From Bacteroidales bacterium (lineage in GTDB: Bacteria > Bacteroidota > Bacteroidia > Bacteroidales > UBA932), in assembly GCA_024401745.1 (NCBI GenBank), contig JAKSKK010000019.1, positions 1-38,503 on the forward strand: a stretch of 38,503 nt of DNA, read 5' to 3'. Positions 35,625 to 38,503 of this stretch are shown here, piece after piece. The notes under the pieces are model-generated. The model was given only the letters and a program-made list of their open reading frames with translations, did no database searches and was not told where the DNA came from. Each line of letters begins with the position of its first letter. Position 1 is the stretch's first letter. The translations under genes and the position numbers were made by a program.

Positions 35625-36797
35625 ATGACCTGTATAACCAAATTCGAAGAAACCTACAAGAAGTCCCCGGACGGCATATCGTTCTGTCCGTACAGGATCT
35701 GCCCCATCGGTGCCCATTCCGACCATAACCTGGGCAAGATCACCGGTTTCGCAATCGACAAGGGCATAAGCATCGCCTATGCCCCAAAGCAGAATGGTGT
35801 CATTGAGCTGGCCAGCCTGCAGTTCGGCAAGCGCGCTCAGTGGCACGTCCGCAGCGTTCCTGAGACCAAACAGGACGACTGGGCCGATTATCTGCGTGGC
35901 ATCACGCTGGAGCTCAGCCAGATATTCCCTCTGCGCACCGGCCTCTGCGGCGTCATTGAAGGCTCTCTGCCCATCGGAGGCCTCAGCTCTTCAGCTGCTG
36001 TCTGCATCGCCTTCCTCAAGGCGCTCTGCACAGTCAACGGCATCCAGCTCACGCCTAACGAGATCATCAACATCGCCATGGCTGCCGAGAACAACTACGT
36101 CGGTGTTAGCTGCGGCAAGCTCGACCAGAGCTGCGAGGTCTATTCCCGCAAGGGCCATCTGCTCTATCTCGACTGCAAGGACGACAACTACGAGCTCATT
36201 CCCGAGTCTCCGGCAATGAAGCCCTACGGCTTTGCGATCTTCTTCAGCGGAGTGGAGCGCACGCTTGCCGGCAGCGCCTTCAACATGAGGGTCGATGAGG
36301 CCCGCAGTGCCGCATACGCCCTGAAAGCCTTCGCCGGACTGCCCTACGGCAAGTTCAAGGAAACCAACCTCCGCGACGTCGCTCCTCAGATATACAAGGA
36401 GAACCGCGACAAGCTTCCCGAGACCTGGCGCAGGCGCGCTGACCACTGGTTCGGCGAGTTCACACGCGTGGAAGCAGGTGCGGCTGCATGGAGAAGGGGA
36501 GACATCGAGGAGTACGGCCGCCTCAGCTTCGAGTCCGGACGTTCTTCTATCGACTGCTGGGAAACCGGCTCACCCGAACTCAAGACACTTTACGAGATTA
36601 TGACCCATACCGACGGCATCTACGGCGGACGTTTCAGCGGCGCCGGATTCAAGGGCTGCTGCATGGCAATCATCGATCCTGCATATCAGGAAAGCATCCT
36701 GCGCAATGTGGAGCAGGAGTACCTCAAGGCCTTCCCTGACCTTAAGGGCAAGTACCAGGGAGTCATTTGTCAAACCGCAGACGGAGTTACATTATGA
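35625..36797 (+). CDS. Galacturonokinase-like GHMP sugar kinase
   Basis: This is a sugar-1-kinase of the GHMP family, 390 residues from ATG 35625 (MTCITKFEET). The galactokinase signature GEHTDY is replaced by GAHSDH (29-34) within PYRICPIGAHSDH, and the ATP loop is LPIGGLSSSAA (115-125), with the catalytic Asp in GKLDQ (D167) and GRFSGAGFKGCC near the end. The PYRICP-GAH-DH segment and the C-terminal block resemble, from memory, plant galacturonic acid kinase more than galactokinase. Its stop overlaps the start of a sugar-1-phosphate nucleotidyltransferase, so the pair probably makes an NDP-sugar or NDP-uronic acid by salvage. Substrate assignment is inference. Confidence 0.82.
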   Translation: MTCITKFEETYKKSPDGISFCPYRICPIGAHSDHNLGKITGFAIDKGISIAYAPKQNGVIELASLQFGKRAQWHVRSVPETKQDDWADYLRGITLELSQIFPLRTGLCGVIEGSLPIGGLSSSAAVCIAFLKALCTVNGIQLTPNEIINIAMAAENNYVGVSCGKLDQSCEVYSRKGHLLYLDCKDDNYELIPESPAMKPYGFAIFFSGVERTLAGSAFNMRVDEARSAAYALKAFAGLPYGKFKETNLRDVAPQIYKENRDKLPETWRRRADHWFGEFTRVEAGAAAWRRGDIEEYGRLSFESGRSSIDCWETGSPELKTLYEIMTHTDGIYGGRFSGAGFKGCCMAIIDPAYQESILRNVEQEYLKAFPDLKGKYQGVICQTADGVTL

Positions 36798-37537
36798 AAT
36801 GTCTGATTTTGGCGGCCGGATATGCAACAAGGTTGTATCCGCTTACCGAGAATTTCCCGAAGCCTCTCCTCAAGGTGGGAGAGAAGACCATAGTCGACTG
36901 GCTCATCGACGACATTGCGGCTTCCGGTTCTGTCGACGAGTTCATCGTCATCAGCAACCACAAGTTCGCTCACTGCTTCGATGACTGGGCTGCGCAGCGC
37001 GCAGGTAACCTGAAGATCACGGTGGTCGACGACGGCACCGAGTCCAACGAGACCCGCCTTGGCGCAGTCAAGGACATCCAGTATGTCATCGACAAGTGCA
37101 GCATCGACGACGACATGCTCGTGATCGCGGGCGACAATGTGCTGGACTTCAGCCTCCAGCACTTCATCAACTATGCACTTGAGATGCGCACCTCGTGCAT
37201 CATGCGATACTTCGAGGAGGAGACCTACCGCCTCAGGAAGTGCGGCGTCGTGGAGATCGACAGCCACGACCGCATCATCTCGATGGAAGAGAAGCCCGAG
37301 AACCCTCGCGCTCACTGGTGCTGCCCGCCTTTCTATTACTATACCCGCAGCGATACCCGCCTCGTGCGTCAGGGAATCCTGGCCGGCTGCGGCACCGACG
37401 CTCCCGGATCGTTCGTTGCCTGGCTCAGCAAGCAGGTACCCGTGCATGCCATGGAGATGCCCGGTTCCCGCTACGACATCGGCAACCTCGAAAGCTACAA
37501 GGACGTCTGCGAAACCTATAAAGGAATCACTGAGTAA
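36794..37537 (+). CDS. Sugar-1-phosphate nucleotidyltransferase
   Basis: It transfers a nucleotidyl group to a sugar-1-phosphate. I start at ATG 36794, overlapping the kinase stop as ATGA, giving 247 residues. The pyrophosphorylase signature LAAGYATRLYPLTENFPKP is at the N-terminus (residues 6-24), the metal-binding Asp is in IAGDNVLDF, and EEKPENPRAHW holds the sugar-binding Glu-Lys. The size fits short RmlA/GlmU-type transferases without a C-terminal beta-helix. Coupling to the preceding kinase suggests it uses that product; nucleotide preference cannot be read from sequence. Confidence 0.88.
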   Translation: MKCLILAAGYATRLYPLTENFPKPLLKVGEKTIVDWLIDDIAASGSVDEFIVISNHKFAHCFDDWAAQRAGNLKITVVDDGTESNETRLGAVKDIQYVIDKCSIDDDMLVIAGDNVLDFSLQHFINYALEMRTSCIMRYFEEETYRLRKCGVVEIDSHDRIISMEEKPENPRAHWCCPPFYYYTRSDTRLVRQGILAGCGTDAPGSFVAWLSKQVPVHAMEMPGSRYDIGNLESYKDVCETYKGITE

Positions 37538-37668
37538 TGACACATCACATAATTCTCTGGAAGCTCAAGGATGAGCTCAGCGATGCTCAGAAGATTGAGG
37601 TCAAGAAGAACATAAAGGATGGTCTCGAGGGCCTTGCAGGCAGATACTGCCTTGACTACGAAGACTGA
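37537..37668 (+). pseudogene. Dabb-domain ORF with internal deletion
   Basis: A 43-residue frame begins MTHHIILWKLKDELSD and runs to GLEGLAG, the normal first third of a Dabb (stress-responsive A/B barrel) protein of about 95-100 residues, then jumps directly to RYCLDYED and stop. RxCLDxE is the usual C-terminal strand of the same family, so about 55 central residues seem to be missing in frame. Its ATG shares a base with the preceding stop codon, and its last 13 bases overlap the end of the gene on the other strand. It is either a remnant or a miniprotein. Confidence 0.6.
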
Positions 37669-38444
37669 TGGTCCGCCATCTTCTCTATAAGCGCCTCCGA
37701 GAGTTCGGGGGCGTTTGTCGTTATGAAGTCGACGCCCAGGGCCAGCATCTCGTCGATGTCTTCCTCGTCGTTCACAGTCCATACGTTGACTGTCATGCCG
37801 AGTCCGTGGGCCTCCTCGACCCATTCAGGGTGCTCTTGGAAGACACTGATGTGATAATCTATGCCGCGTATGCCCATGGGGGCCAGTTCGGCAGGGGAGA
37901 GGTCGCCGTTCAGGTACTCCACCATCATCTCAGGCCTTGCCTTTGCGACGGCCTGGCACGCAGTGAGGCTGAAGCAGATGAAGTCGGTGCGGCCGGCAAG
38001 CCCGTATTCGTCGAGCTTTGCGAGGATTCCGGGAATCGCCCGTGCTTCGTATTCAGGGTCCCCCTTCGACTTCAGCTCGAAGACCAGCTGGAGTTTGGGA
38101 TACTTCCGGAACTCAGCGAGATACTGGTCGAGTGTTGATATCTTCTCGCCGTTTGACAGAGTCGAGTCCCTGTACTCTTCATACGGGGTGGTGTAGAGGT
38201 TCATGCCGTGGAACATGTCGTCATGGTTGATCACGAATTCGCTGTCCGGCGTGGCGTATACGTCGAACTCGCTGCCGTAGAAGCCGTGCTCGCCGGCCTG
38301 ACGAAGCGACTCGATGGAGTTCTGCGCGCTGCCTTCGATATCCCAATATCCTCGGTGCGCTACAGTCTGCGGTCCTTTTGGCGCCGAGCAGGCGCACATC
38401 ATCGTTGCGGCAACTGCGGCCGCGATAAACATCTTGCCTTCCAT
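37656..38444 (-). CDS. Glycerophosphodiester phosphodiesterase lipoprotein
   Basis: It hydrolyses glycerophosphodiesters to glycerol-3-phosphate and an alcohol outside the cytoplasm. A lipoprotein signal ends at C19 (MMCAC). The GDPD catalytic residues are present: HRG (AHRGYWDIEG) near residue 30, EFD in GSEFDVYATPD, HDD in VINHDD, and a later FELK. The 262 residues form a single GDPD barrel. ATG 38432 (MFIAAAVAAT) is an alternative start with a weak TATATTTA -7-like box at 38456-38449 better spaced for it. It converges on the Dabb remnant. Confidence 0.92.
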   Translation of the reverse strand: MEGKMFIAAAVAATMMCACSAPKGPQTVAHRGYWDIEGSAQNSIESLRQAGEHGFYGSEFDVYATPDSEFVINHDDMFHGMNLYTTPYEEYRDSTLSNGEKISTLDQYLAEFRKYPKLQLVFELKSKGDPEYEARAIPGILAKLDEYGLAGRTDFICFSLTACQAVAKARPEMMVEYLNGDLSPAELAPMGIRGIDYHISVFQEHPEWVEEAHGLGMTVNVWTVNDEEDIDEMLALGVDFITTNAPELSEALIEKMADHQSS

Positions 38445-38503
38445 ATCGTAAATATAGATAAAATCCGGCGATTTTAGGCCGGTTGAATAAAAATCAAGAC
38501 CCC
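38445..38503. other. Short upstream region of the glycerophosphodiesterase gene
   Basis: This is an AT-rich stretch with a near-consensus -7 box on the minus strand (38456-38449, last base A instead of G). Nothing else is recognised before the window ends. Confidence 0.3.

Overview
This window looks like chromosome from a Bacteroidota bacterium, most likely a gut or rumen member of the Bacteroidales. The evidence is: repeated promoter boxes of the TAnnTTTG type (the -7 element of the Bacteroidota housekeeping sigma factor), almost no Shine-Dalgarno sequences, a GSCFA-domain protein, a one-piece PurL of about 1290 residues, and lipoprotein signal peptides. Several enzymes (CarA, PurF, both PurC proteins) resemble the Firmicutes type more than the classical Bacteroides type, so I do not assign a genus.

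Layout. 1-525 has no gene; it holds a terminator, three palindromic repeats spaced exactly 51 bp apart, a multi-hairpin element and the pyr terminator. 526-8845 (minus strand) is a pyrimidine operon in the order carA-carB-pyrK-pyrD-pyrF-pyrE-pyrB, making OMP from bicarbonate, ATP and aspartate except for the dihydroorotase step (no pyrC here). 8846-9088 is a shared divergent control region. 9089-24313 (plus strand) is a tightly packed purine operon, purC1-purE-purL-purC2-purF-purM-purN-purH-purT-purD, with a GH51 arabinofuranosidase lipoprotein gene as its last member. 24383-29422 (minus) carries folD with a DUF1846 gene, then cstA with an rRNA uracil methyltransferase gene. 29525-31550 (plus) is an ABC transporter operon ending in its probable YtrA-type GntR repressor. 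31563-38444 carries a GSCFA hydrolase (minus), a 5'-nucleotidase lineage metallophosphoesterase, ffh, a galacturonokinase-like GHMP kinase overlapping a sugar-1-phosphate nucleotidyltransferase, a shrunken Dabb-domain ORF, and a glycerophosphodiesterase lipoprotein (minus).

The genes are mostly housekeeping, but the details are unusual. The carA leader appears to be a pyrBI-style attenuator: a 24-codon leader peptide with a U-rich end, then a terminator hairpin with eight Us, then carA. PyrB carries a PyrI-like four-cysteine zinc ribbon fused directly to the catalytic chain, without the nucleotide-binding allosteric domain. PurF has lost its N-terminal cysteine and two further glutaminase residues while keeping the phosphoribosyltransferase and Fe-S residues; CarA has Tyr where the triad His should be. 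Together these suggest ammonia use, or an unknown ammonia donor. The PurL linker contains an in-frame insertion made of consecutive hairpins, and it shares ordered sequence words with the intergenic multi-hairpin element near the left end, which points to a mobile palindromic repeat family able to enter coding sequence. No tRNA, rRNA, CRISPR array, transposase or phage gene was seen.
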